Origin: an uncultured bacterium
GTDB taxonomy: Bacteria; Verrucomicrobiota; Lentisphaeria; Victivallales; UBA1829
DNA length: 64,000 nt
Reading direction: 5' to 3'
NCBI GenBank assembly: GCA_900549415.1
Contig: URNX01000014.1
Location: 5,586 to 69,585 of the forward strand
Shown here: positions 41,456 through 48,994 of the stretch, piece after piece
Layout: each line of letters begins with the position of its first letter
How positions within the stretch are numbered: position 1 is the first letter of the stretch
Made by a program: the position numbers and the translations under genes
Notes under the pieces: model-generated
What the model saw: only the letters and a program-made list of their open reading frames with translations
Told to the model about the DNA's origin: nothing
Database searches by the model: none

Positions 41456-42979
41456 ATGAAAAAAACATTCATTCTGGCACTCCTGCTCTCCGCCGTCAGC
41501 GGATTCGCCGCCGCGCTCGCACCGGAAATCGCTCAGGGGAATCAATGGAAAATGGACCGCGGCGTCTCTCATCTTCAAAAGGAAGGAAGAGAATACATTC
41601 TGCTGAATATCAAGGAAAACGAACGCGCCGGACGCCACTACGCGGAAATTCCAATCAACCTTTCCGCTCATGCGGGAAAATATGTGACATTCGTCATCCG
41701 TCTCCGCAGCAGCGGCTGGAAACAGGACAAAAAGGATCGTTCCCGCCGCGGCATCCGCTTCGCCGTTTCGTATAAACACCCGGAAACCGGACACTCCGTC
41801 TGGCATCACTCCTGGGATACATGGGACACCGTCGACTGGGAAAAGTATTCCGGCAGAAGCGAAAACGCCCCGCGCGAAATTTCCTTCTTCTCCAAACTCG
41901 ATTCCGGCATATCAAAAGCCGTCCTTCACCTCGGCACGGAGAACAACTTCGGAACGGCGGAGTTCGATCTGAGTTCCTTCCGCGTCTTCCAGCCGTTCCG
42001 CGAAGATGCTTCCGACTATATCTGCGAATATTCGGACCGCGTCCGCAACGCCCCCGTTCTCCGCGGCGTGAACAGCTCTCCGAATCCGCTGAAAGCAGAA
42101 GATCTGAAAACACTTCATGAATGGAACGCAAATGCCGTCCGCTACTGGCTCAGCGCCTATCCCTGGGTCTTCGACGGCAAGGATCTGAACAAACTTCGCG
42201 AACTCGTCGCGAAACGCCTGGAGAACCTCGACAAAATCTCCCCGGTCGCCCAGAAGTACGGAATCCGTCTGATCCTCTGCTACGGTCTGCCTCCGGGCGG
42301 ACGCCGCGGCGACGCCACGCTTGAAATGCAGCACAATCCCGCACTCGCGGAATTCTACGAGGAAACCTGGAAGCTGATTGCCAAACACTGCAAAGGCAAT
42401 CCCGCAATCTGGGCGTATGACCTCATCAACGAGCCGCAGCAGACAACGGAGCTTGCGGTCGGTTACCTGGAACTCCAGCACCGCGCCGCAAAAGCGATCC
42501 GTGAGGTCGATCCGGATATGCCCGTCATCATCGAAGCAAACCTGCTCGCATCACCGGAAATGTTCCGTTTTCTTGAACCGCTCAAGATGAAAGACGTCAT
42601 CTATCAGGCGCACATGTATGTCCCCGCTGCATTCACGCATGCCACCCAGGGCCCCTACCCCGGAAAATTCCGCGGGGAATACTGGGACAAGACAATGCTG
42701 CGGAAAACGCTCCAGCCCGTCGCGGACTTTCAGAAGCGTCACAAAGCGCGCATCTACATCGGAGAATTCTCCGCCCGTTCCAAAGCGGACGGCGCGGAAC
42801 GTTATCTGCGCGACTGCATTGACCTCTTCGAGGAGTTCGGCTGGGACTGGACGTATCATTCCTTCCGCGAAGCTCCCACCTGGGACGTGGAAAAGGAGTG
42901 GAAAGAAAACCGCCATGTTCCCTCCGCCGACAATCCCCGGAAACGCGTTCTTCTCGACGCTTTGAAGCGCAATAAGTAA
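41456..42979 (+). CDS. Secreted glycoside hydrolase family 5 (cellulase/endomannanase-like)
   Basis: A 507-residue exported enzyme with a signal peptide (residues 1-20, LLLSAVSGFAAA). Residues about 25-180 form a beta-sandwich CBM-like domain, followed by a GH5 TIM barrel with acid/base E326 in YDLINEPQQ and nucleophile E437 in IYIGEFSA. The general GH5 fold hydrolyses beta-1,4-glucans, mannans or related polymers; the subfamily cannot be assigned by eye. It is the third gene of the LacI operon and is followed by a strong terminator. Confidence 0.9.
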   Translation: MKKTFILALLLSAVSGFAAALAPEIAQGNQWKMDRGVSHLQKEGREYILLNIKENERAGRHYAEIPINLSAHAGKYVTFVIRLRSSGWKQDKKDRSRRGIRFAVSYKHPETGHSVWHHSWDTWDTVDWEKYSGRSENAPREISFFSKLDSGISKAVLHLGTENNFGTAEFDLSSFRVFQPFREDASDYICEYSDRVRNAPVLRGVNSSPNPLKAEDLKTLHEWNANAVRYWLSAYPWVFDGKDLNKLRELVAKRLENLDKISPVAQKYGIRLILCYGLPPGGRRGDATLEMQHNPALAEFYEETWKLIAKHCKGNPAIWAYDLINEPQQTTELAVGYLELQHRAAKAIREVDPDMPVIIEANLLASPEMFRFLEPLKMKDVIYQAHMYVPAAFTHATQGPYPGKFRGEYWDKTMLRKTLQPVADFQKRHKARIYIGEFSARSKADGAERYLRDCIDLFEEFGWDWTYHSFREAPTWDVEKEWKENRHVPSADNPRKRVLLDALKRNK

Positions 42980-43001
42980 AAGTTTTTCTCAAAAAATCCT
43001 G

Positions 43002-43037
43002 AAAAGCTCCATTTTTTCAAAAAAAGATGGAGCTTTT
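43002..43037 (+). terminator. Terminator after the GH5 gene
   Basis: AAAAGCTCCAT (43002-43012) pairs perfectly with ATGGAGCTTTT (43027-43037) and ends in a T-run. The structure is symmetric and could work in both directions. Confidence 0.85.
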
Positions 43038-43038
43038 C

Positions 43039-43067
43039 TTTGCATTTGCTGTCTAATGTGCTAAAAT
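43039..43067 (+). promoter_or_regulatory. Promoter candidate for the phosphatase lipoprotein gene
   Basis: TTTGCA (43039-43044) and TAAAAT (43062-43067) are 17 bases apart, directly after the GH5 terminator, about 50 bases before the ATG. Confidence 0.45.
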
Positions 43068-43117
43068 ACCAAAGCTGTCAAAGCAACGGAATCTTGAAAC
43101 AATAAAGGAGAAAAAAC

Positions 43118-44953
43118 ATGTCGATTCGTCTCATGCTTTTATGCGCGGTCGCTTGCGGAAGCACCCTCTTCTTCAGCGCCTGCACAACAAAGGAAGCTGT
43201 CGCGGAACAACCGGAAAAGAAACAGGCTCCGGTTCCGGCAAAAGTTGAAAAGAAACAGACTCCGGTCCTCGCGGAAGCGAAAAAGGAAGAAGCTCTGGTT
43301 CTGACCGCCCCCGTGAACGGAGCTCAGGTCTCCCTGCTCAACGCCGGACAGAAGGCGTTTCTGAACATGCCGCGCGCCGAACGCGTCGCATTCTTCGCCG
43401 ATCCGGCAAAACGCAAACAGCTCAAAAAGAACGGATATTATCCCGAACCGGTCCGCCTCAAATGGACTTGGAACGGCAAAAGCAATCCGAAATTCACCGT
43501 AACCGTCACCCGCGAACAGGACAAGACTCCGGTTTTCACCGTCAAAACCAAAAAGACGGAAGCCGTTGTCTGGAATCTTGAAATCGCCCGCAACTACACC
43601 TGGACCGTTTCCGCGGACGGCAAAACCGCTTCCGCGACCTTCAAAACGGAAGATCAGGCTCCGCGTCTCCTCCGGATTCCCAAAATTCCGAACGTGCGCG
43701 ACCTCGGCGGACGCATTGGTCTCGACGGCAAGCGCGTCAAGCAGTCTCTCATCTACCGCACGGCGGGACTGAACGACAATGCCCGCGAAGTCAAGTACAC
43801 CCGTGATGAACTTTACGGCAAATACGGCGAAGCTCTCAAAGAAAAAGAAAAAACGGTTCTTGCGGAAATCGGCAACCTGCGCGATTTCCAGAAGAAGCCC
43901 GCAACGCTTGACCTCGTCAGCATCAAGCTCTCGCCCGAATGGAAAGCCTTCCTCATGAAGGGCAGCATCACAGCTCCGCCGGAAATCCCCGCAGAGATCC
44001 CCGCGGAATACAACGGCAAAAAACCGATCACCGTCAAACTGGATGCGAACGGCAAGTTCTCCTTCCACAAGAGAATGGAAGAGCCCGCAATCTTCATGCA
44101 GGAATTCAACGCCCCTGCCGACGGCTGGGCGGCAATCGGCTGCGGCGCCGACTGGTTCTGGAGCATCAGCATCAACGGCAAGCTCGCGTTCGACCGCGTC
44201 AAAGCCGGCAACGCCGTTCACCCGATCTCCGCGGAAAACTATCAGTTCCTCATTCCCGTCAAAGAGGGCAAAAACGTTCTTGCCGCAGTAGTTTTCACCG
44301 GCTCGGATTCCTGGACCTGGTGCTGCACGGACAAGGTTAAAAACTCCGTCCCGAAGATGCTTCAGACCACCATTGACAACAAGGAGCGCTATCTCCGCGA
44401 ACTCTTCGCCGTCGTCAAGGAAATCAAGCCCGGAAAGAACCGTCTCTCCTCTGCAACCAAAGCTTACATGCTGAAGGAGCTCGGAATCAAGAGCGACCTC
44501 GACCTCCGTTCCGACAAAGAGTGCTACGGCATGACCGGCTCCCCGCTCGGCAAAGATGTCACCTGGTTCCACATTTCCTCTGCCGCATACGGTGGAATGC
44601 AGAGCGACTGGGGCAAGGAAGCATTCAGACGCGACTTCCGCATCTTCCTTGATGAGAAGAACTATCCGATTGACTTCCACTGCATCGCCGGACAGGACCG
44701 CACGGGTGCTCTTGCATTCATCCTGAACGGTCTGCTAGGAGTCTCCGAAGAGGAACTTTACAAGGACTGGGAAGCCACCGGTTTCTGGAATCCGGATCCG
44801 CACTTCAACCACAAGGACCGCTTCAATCACCTCGTTGCCGTTTTCGCCAACTATCCCGGCAAGAACATCAATGAGAAGATTGAGAACTATGTTCTCTCCT
44901 GCGGTTTCACCAAAGAGGACATTGCCAAGTTCCGTTCGATGATGCTCGAATAA
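43118..44953 (+). CDS. Lipoprotein tyrosine/lipid phosphatase with an inserted beta-sandwich domain
   Basis: A 611-residue predicted lipoprotein: signal with lipobox FSAC near residue 22, then a Lys/Pro/Glu-rich linker repeat (KKQ-PVxAE-K). The phosphatase signature is split: NVRDLGG at residues 192-198 and the CX5R loop CIAGQDRTG at 522-530 (C522, R528) belong to the Y_phosphatase3-like family. Between them sits an extra segment of roughly 185-215 residues (about 240-440) with WAAIGCGADWFWSISINGKLAFD, a galactose-binding-like sandwich usual in glycosidases. A fibronectin-like domain lies near 70-180. It may dephosphorylate a periplasmic or extracellular sugar- or lipid-phosphate. A strong terminator follows. 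Confidence 0.85.
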   Translation: MSIRLMLLCAVACGSTLFFSACTTKEAVAEQPEKKQAPVPAKVEKKQTPVLAEAKKEEALVLTAPVNGAQVSLLNAGQKAFLNMPRAERVAFFADPAKRKQLKKNGYYPEPVRLKWTWNGKSNPKFTVTVTREQDKTPVFTVKTKKTEAVVWNLEIARNYTWTVSADGKTASATFKTEDQAPRLLRIPKIPNVRDLGGRIGLDGKRVKQSLIYRTAGLNDNAREVKYTRDELYGKYGEALKEKEKTVLAEIGNLRDFQKKPATLDLVSIKLSPEWKAFLMKGSITAPPEIPAEIPAEYNGKKPITVKLDANGKFSFHKRMEEPAIFMQEFNAPADGWAAIGCGADWFWSISINGKLAFDRVKAGNAVHPISAENYQFLIPVKEGKNVLAAVVFTGSDSWTWCCTDKVKNSVPKMLQTTIDNKERYLRELFAVVKEIKPGKNRLSSATKAYMLKELGIKSDLDLRSDKECYGMTGSPLGKDVTWFHISSAAYGGMQSDWGKEAFRRDFRIFLDEKNYPIDFHCIAGQDRTGALAFILNGLLGVSEEELYKDWEATGFWNPDPHFNHKDRFNHLVAVFANYPGKNINEKIENYVLSCGFTKEDIAKFRSMMLE

Positions 44954-44972
44954 CACATCCGGAACAGCAGAG

Positions 44973-45005
44973 GAAGCGGGGCGCGAAGCCCCGCTTTCTG
45001 TTTTT
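44973..45005 (+). terminator. Terminator after the phosphatase gene
   Basis: AAGCGGGGC (44973-44981) pairs with GCCCCGCTT (44987-44995), loop GCGAA, followed by TCTGTTTTT. Confidence 0.85.
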
Positions 45006-45071
45006 AAATCTTTCCGCTCTCAAATCAGCACTGCACCCTGGAAAATTTTTCATTTTTCCCGATTTCTTTTT

Positions 45072-45100
45072 TTGATTTTTGCATGAGTGTGATGTATATT
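45072..45100 (+). promoter_or_regulatory. Promoter of carA
   Basis: TTGATT (45072-45077) and TATATT (45095-45100) are 17 bases apart, followed by an SD (GGAAGGAAGGA) before the ATG at 45147. Confidence 0.6.
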
Positions 45101-45146
45101 TCACAGATTTAAAACAAGCCCGGTCGATCCCGGAAGGAAGGACATC

Positions 45147-46301
45147 ATGGCAAACGAATATGATTGGAAAGCAATGCGCGAGAAGAAGGCTTTTCTCGCA
45201 CTGGAAGACGGAACCGTATTCCGCGGACGCTCGGTCGGAGCAAAAGTCGACCGCGTCGGCGAAGTCGTGTTCAACACCGGTATGTGCGGTTATCAGGAAA
45301 TCCTCAGCGACCCCTCCTACGCCGGACAGTTCGTTACCATGACCTATCCCGAAATCGGCAACTATGGCATGAACGACGCCGACCGCGAATCCCGCGCCCT
45401 CTTCCTCAACGGCTTCATCATGCATGAATACAACGAGCCCAGCAACTGGCGCGCGCAGGAAACTCTCGCCCAGGCGCTCATCGGCGCCGGAGTTCCCGCC
45501 ATCGACGGAATTGACACCCGCGCGCTCACTCTCAAGCTCCGCTCCACCGGAACTATGAAGGGATACCTCCACTGCTCCGATGAAGAGATTTCCGAAGAAG
45601 CCGGTGTCGCAAAAGCCGCCGCGTGGGAAGGACTTGACAATCAGGACTATGCGTCCAGAGTCACCTGTGAAAAGAACTATCATTTTGATCCCGATGGCTC
45701 CATCACCCGCTCCTGGGGCATTGCGGATGAACTGCCCCAGGTCGAACACCGCATCGTCGCGGTGGACTTCGGCATCAAGTGGAACATTCTCCGCTCGCTC
45801 CGTCTCTGCGGTCTCGACGTTCAGGTTGTTACGGCGAAAACCTCGGCGGAAGAGATTCTCGCGCTCAAACCCGACGGAGTCTTTCTCTCGAACGGTCCTG
45901 CCGACCCCGCCGCTCTGCCCTATGCATCCGAAATGGCGGCAAAACTCATCGGCAAAGTCCCCGTCATGGGAATCTGCCTCGGTCACCAGATCCTCGGACG
46001 CGCTGTCGGAGGCAAAACCTACCGTCTGAAATTCGGTCACCACGGCTGCAATCACCCGGTCAAGAACCTTGCGACCGGAGCTGTTGAAATCACCTCGCAG
46101 AACCACAACTTCGCGCTTGATCCGGATTCCCTGCCTTCCTGCGTGGAAGTCACACACATCAACCTCAATGACGGCACTGTTGAAGGACTCCGCCACAAAG
46201 AGGCTCCGATGTTCTCCGTGCAGTATCACCCCGAAGCCGCGCCCGGCCCCCACGACCCGTTCTATCTTTTCAAACAGTTCAAGGATATGCTCGGCAAATG
46301 A
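45147..46301 (+). CDS. carA: Carbamoyl-phosphate synthase small subunit CarA
   Basis: A 384-residue glutamine amidotransferase subunit that supplies ammonia for carbamoyl phosphate in arginine and pyrimidine synthesis. The N-terminal CPSase domain has GEVVFNTGMCGYQEILSDPSY; the class I amidotransferase domain has the nucleophile C277 in MGICLGHQ and the His/Glu pair in VQYHPEAAPGPHD. The large subunit gene carB is not in the window. The stop overlaps the next gene by 4 bases, an unusual operon partner (a lipoprotein). Confidence 0.96.
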   Translation: MANEYDWKAMREKKAFLALEDGTVFRGRSVGAKVDRVGEVVFNTGMCGYQEILSDPSYAGQFVTMTYPEIGNYGMNDADRESRALFLNGFIMHEYNEPSNWRAQETLAQALIGAGVPAIDGIDTRALTLKLRSTGTMKGYLHCSDEEISEEAGVAKAAAWEGLDNQDYASRVTCEKNYHFDPDGSITRSWGIADELPQVEHRIVAVDFGIKWNILRSLRLCGLDVQVVTAKTSAEEILALKPDGVFLSNGPADPAALPYASEMAAKLIGKVPVMGICLGHQILGRAVGGKTYRLKFGHHGCNHPVKNLATGAVEITSQNHNFALDPDSLPSCVEVTHINLNDGTVEGLRHKEAPMFSVQYHPEAAPGPHDPFYLFKQFKDMLGK

Positions 46302-46792
46302 AAACTGCGCGGCGGACGGTTCTGTTTTTTCTCGCGGGACTCGCTCCGCTTCTCTCCTCGTGCACTCTTTTTGAGGAGGAAAAGACACCGGAGCTCCCGT
46401 CTGAAGAACTGGTTCGGATCGCCGCGCAAAAACGCCTTCAGAATCTCCTGCAGCGCCGTATTCTCTTTGTCGCGATCTGTGCACCGGAAAACACAGCCGA
46501 TTTGAGGGAAGCCGCTAAACGGAACAACTGGAGAATCGCATATTTTTCGATCGACAGAGACAAAGCGTTCGCGGCAATCCGCAACGGAAAGGCCGATATT
46601 GTAGCCGGCAAACTGACTCCGGCGGAAATCCGCGCCGCCCGCCTGACTCCGCTCATGGAATACCGGGTCTCCGGGAAAACCTATGCTTATGCAGCCTGGA
46701 ACGGGGCGGAAGAGCTGGAAAATGTGTTGAAAAACGGAACAAATCCGACAAATTCAAACATTCCGCTTGAAAAAAGCGTTTTGCAAGAGTAA
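46298..46792 (+). CDS. Predicted lipoprotein resembling a fragment of a solute-binding protein
   Basis: A 164-residue protein with a lipoprotein signal (lipobox LSSC at about residues 19-22). Residues 45-135 (RRILFVAICAPENTADLREAAKRNNWRIAYFSIDRDKAFAAIRNGKADIVAG) match one half of a family 3 solute-binding fold, in which a short pattern LVxNGKADIVAG is typical. The total is about 90 residues shorter than real binding proteins and lacks the second half of the cleft. It may be a degenerate sensor or membrane anchor. Coupled to carA by overlap. Confidence 0.7.
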   Translation: MKTARRTVLFFLAGLAPLLSSCTLFEEEKTPELPSEELVRIAAQKRLQNLLQRRILFVAICAPENTADLREAAKRNNWRIAYFSIDRDKAFAAIRNGKADIVAGKLTPAEIRAARLTPLMEYRVSGKTYAYAAWNGAEELENVLKNGTNPTNSNIPLEKSVLQE

Positions 46793-46822
46793 CTTATATA
46801 TGAAAAGAGGAGCTGTCACAGA

Positions 46823-47461
46823 ATGAAAATATGTTTTCTCGTCCCGCATTTTTTGTTTGCGGCGTTTTTATTGATAAGCGCATTTGCACTTTCCGCACAG
46901 AATGGAAGCGCATCCGCTCTTGAACCCGCCCGCATTGCCATGCTTCAGGAAGATTACAGAACCGCGGCGAAAGAGGCCTCGAAACTCTACTTTCTCTCTT
47001 CCGATTCCGCCGTTGCGGAAGAGGCGCTCAAGCTCTCCATCAGCGCAAACCTCGCAATCCGCAATGCCGGAGGCAAGGTTTCCGATTCCTTCAGCCTCCG
47101 GATCAACAAAGCCGCAAAGCGTCTTCTGGTTTTGACGGCAGAAGAAACGATTTACCGCAGTTTCGAACTGGAATGCGGAGCGGACTTCTCCGTCCCGTCC
47201 GGCACTTTCACGGTCGGAACGAAACTCGCTTATCCGAACTATGAACTGAACGGACAGTTTTACAAGTTCAACCGGCCGGGCAACACGCTTGGCAGCCGCT
47301 GGCTCGAACTGCGCAACGCGGAAGGAACACCCGTCTCCGGAATTCACGGCGAAGCCCCGCAGACAGCAGAATCCGAACACCTGTTTTTCCGTCTGAAGAA
47401 CTCAGACATCAATGAAATATTCGTGCTGCTTTCCGAAGGCAGCACGGTGCTCGTCATGTAA
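46823..47461 (+). CDS. YkuD-like (L,D-transpeptidase fold) protein lacking the catalytic cysteine
   Basis: A 212-residue exported protein with a signal peptide (about residues 1-25). After a helical segment (30-85) comes a YkuD-type barrel: LRINKAAKRLLVL, VPSGTFTVGTKL, NTLGSRWLEL and the GIHG motif with H175. In active L,D-transpeptidases this is followed by S-H-G-C-I-R; here the aligned block is E185-H-L-F188-F-R190, so Cys is replaced by Phe. The His and Arg remain. It probably binds peptidoglycan or a peptide without catalysis. Start preceded by GAGGAG. Confidence 0.8.
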   Translation: MKICFLVPHFLFAAFLLISAFALSAQNGSASALEPARIAMLQEDYRTAAKEASKLYFLSSDSAVAEEALKLSISANLAIRNAGGKVSDSFSLRINKAAKRLLVLTAEETIYRSFELECGADFSVPSGTFTVGTKLAYPNYELNGQFYKFNRPGNTLGSRWLELRNAEGTPVSGIHGEAPQTAESEHLFFRLKNSDINEIFVLLSEGSTVLVM

Positions 47462-47493
47462 AACCGACGGCTAACGAAGGAGTTTTTACGAAT

Positions 47494-48483
47494 ATGTCAA
47501 TCGTCAATCTGGAATTTGAAAAACCGATCGCGGAGCTCGAAGCGAAACTGGCGGAATGGGAATCCCTGAGTTCCTCCAGCCATATCGATGCGGCCGTGGA
47601 GATCAAGGCGCTCAAAGTCAAGATCGAAGAGATGAAGAAAAACATCTACGGGTCTCTCTCCGCATGGCAGCGCGTTCAGCTCGCGCGTCATCCGAACCGC
47701 CCCTACACGCTCGATTATATCGAACGCATCTGCACCGATTTTCTTGAATTCCACGGCGACCGCAGATTCGCGGACGACGCCGCAATCGTCGGCGGCTTCG
47801 CGAAGATCGACGATATTCCTGTCATGGTCATCGGCACACAGAAGGGACGCAACACCAAAGAGAACGTCATGCGCAACTTCGGCTGTCCGCATCCGGAAGG
47901 ATACCGCAAAGCCCTGCGCCTGATGCAGATTGCGGAAATGGCGCGTCTGCCGATCATCACCTTCATCGACACCCCGGGAGCATTCCCCGGCGTCGCCTCC
48001 GAAGAGCGCCACATCGGCGAAGCCATCGCGGTCAACCTGCGCGAAATGTTCTCTTTCACCGTCCCCATCATCTGCGTGGTCATCGGCGAAGGCGGCTCCG
48101 GCGGCGCACTTGCCATCGGCGTCGGAAACAAAGTCATGATCATGGAAAACGCCTACTACTCCGTCATCACCCCGGAAGGCTGCGCCGCGATTCTCTGGAA
48201 AGACCGCGCCTATTCCGCTCAGGCGGCGGAAGCGCTGAAACTTACCGCCCATGACCTGCTCAAACTCAAACTCGTCGACGGTGTCGTCGAAGAACCGCTC
48301 GGCGGAGCTCACAAGGATTATGACGCCGCGGCAGAAAACCTCAGAAAAGCTGTTCTCGCCGCGCTCAAGGAATTCGACGGCTGGACGCCGGAGCAGCTCA
48401 AGACCCAGCGCTATGAGCGCTTCCGCAACGTCAAGTTCTATGCGGAACCGAAAAAATCCGGAAAAGCCGAAGCGGAGAAATAA
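47494..48483 (+). CDS. accA: Acetyl-CoA carboxylase carboxyltransferase subunit alpha AccA
   Basis: A 329-residue subunit of the carboxyltransferase that makes malonyl-CoA for fatty acid (and, here, polyene) synthesis. The sequence begins with the conserved LEFEKPIAELEAKL, followed by RPYTLDYIERICTDFLEFHGDR, the CoA/biotin site region FIDTPGAFPGVASEERHIGEAIAVNLREMF and GEGGSGGALAIGVGNKVMIMENAYYSVITPEGCA. Length matches the family (about 320). The accD partner is not in the window. A good SD (AGGAG) precedes the ATG. Confidence 0.97.
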   Translation: MSIVNLEFEKPIAELEAKLAEWESLSSSSHIDAAVEIKALKVKIEEMKKNIYGSLSAWQRVQLARHPNRPYTLDYIERICTDFLEFHGDRRFADDAAIVGGFAKIDDIPVMVIGTQKGRNTKENVMRNFGCPHPEGYRKALRLMQIAEMARLPIITFIDTPGAFPGVASEERHIGEAIAVNLREMFSFTVPIICVVIGEGGSGGALAIGVGNKVMIMENAYYSVITPEGCAAILWKDRAYSAQAAEALKLTAHDLLKLKLVDGVVEEPLGGAHKDYDAAAENLRKAVLAALKEFDGWTPEQLKTQRYERFRNVKFYAEPKKSGKAEAEK

Positions 48484-48487
48484 CACG

Positions 48488-48994
48488 ATGTTCACCGGCT
48501 CCCTGGTCGTAAGACCGGCGCGCTACACCCCCGAAAAAGGGCTGCACCACGCCGACAACACCGACGTCCACCATATCTGGGCGCTCCTCGGCGGTTATGC
48601 GAAGGAGCGTCTGCTCCTTCCCCGCACACCCGAGGATATTCAGGAAAAAATCGGCAACTTCCGCATTGCGGAACTCGACGGAAAATTCGTCGGCTGCATC
48701 GCTATTCGCGACTACGGTCATTCGCTGTACGAAGTCCGCTCATTCGCGGTTGTTCCCGAACATGTCGGACAGGGCATCGGCTCCGAAATCCTCGCGGGCG
48801 TCATTCGGCAGATGAAAGATGCGGGCGTTCCAGCCAGTCTCTTCTCGCTGACCTACCGCGCCCATTTCTTCATGCGTCTCGGATTCCGGATCGTGGATAA
48901 AAACATGTTCCCCGGCAAAATATGGAGCGACTGCGCAATATGCAGCAAGAAGGACAACTGCGACGAGACAGCGGTTCTGATGGAATTTCTCTGA
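48488..48994 (+). CDS. GNAT N-acetyltransferase (ArgA-like)
   Basis: A 168-residue acetyltransferase. The acetyl-CoA loop is VPEHVGQGIGSEIL and the C-terminus has a Cys cluster (SDCAICSKKDNCDE) like that of ArgA-like amino-acid N-acetyltransferases. It sits between accA and the GGCT/amidoligase-like gene, whose reading frame begins inside this gene. GNAT enzymes are known partners of amidoligase gene sets, so the acceptor may be an amino group on an amino acid or peptide rather than glutamate alone. Confidence 0.85.
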   Translation: MFTGSLVVRPARYTPEKGLHHADNTDVHHIWALLGGYAKERLLLPRTPEDIQEKIGNFRIAELDGKFVGCIAIRDYGHSLYEVRSFAVVPEHVGQGIGSEILAGVIRQMKDAGVPASLFSLTYRAHFFMRLGFRIVDKNMFPGKIWSDCAICSKKDNCDETAVLMEFL

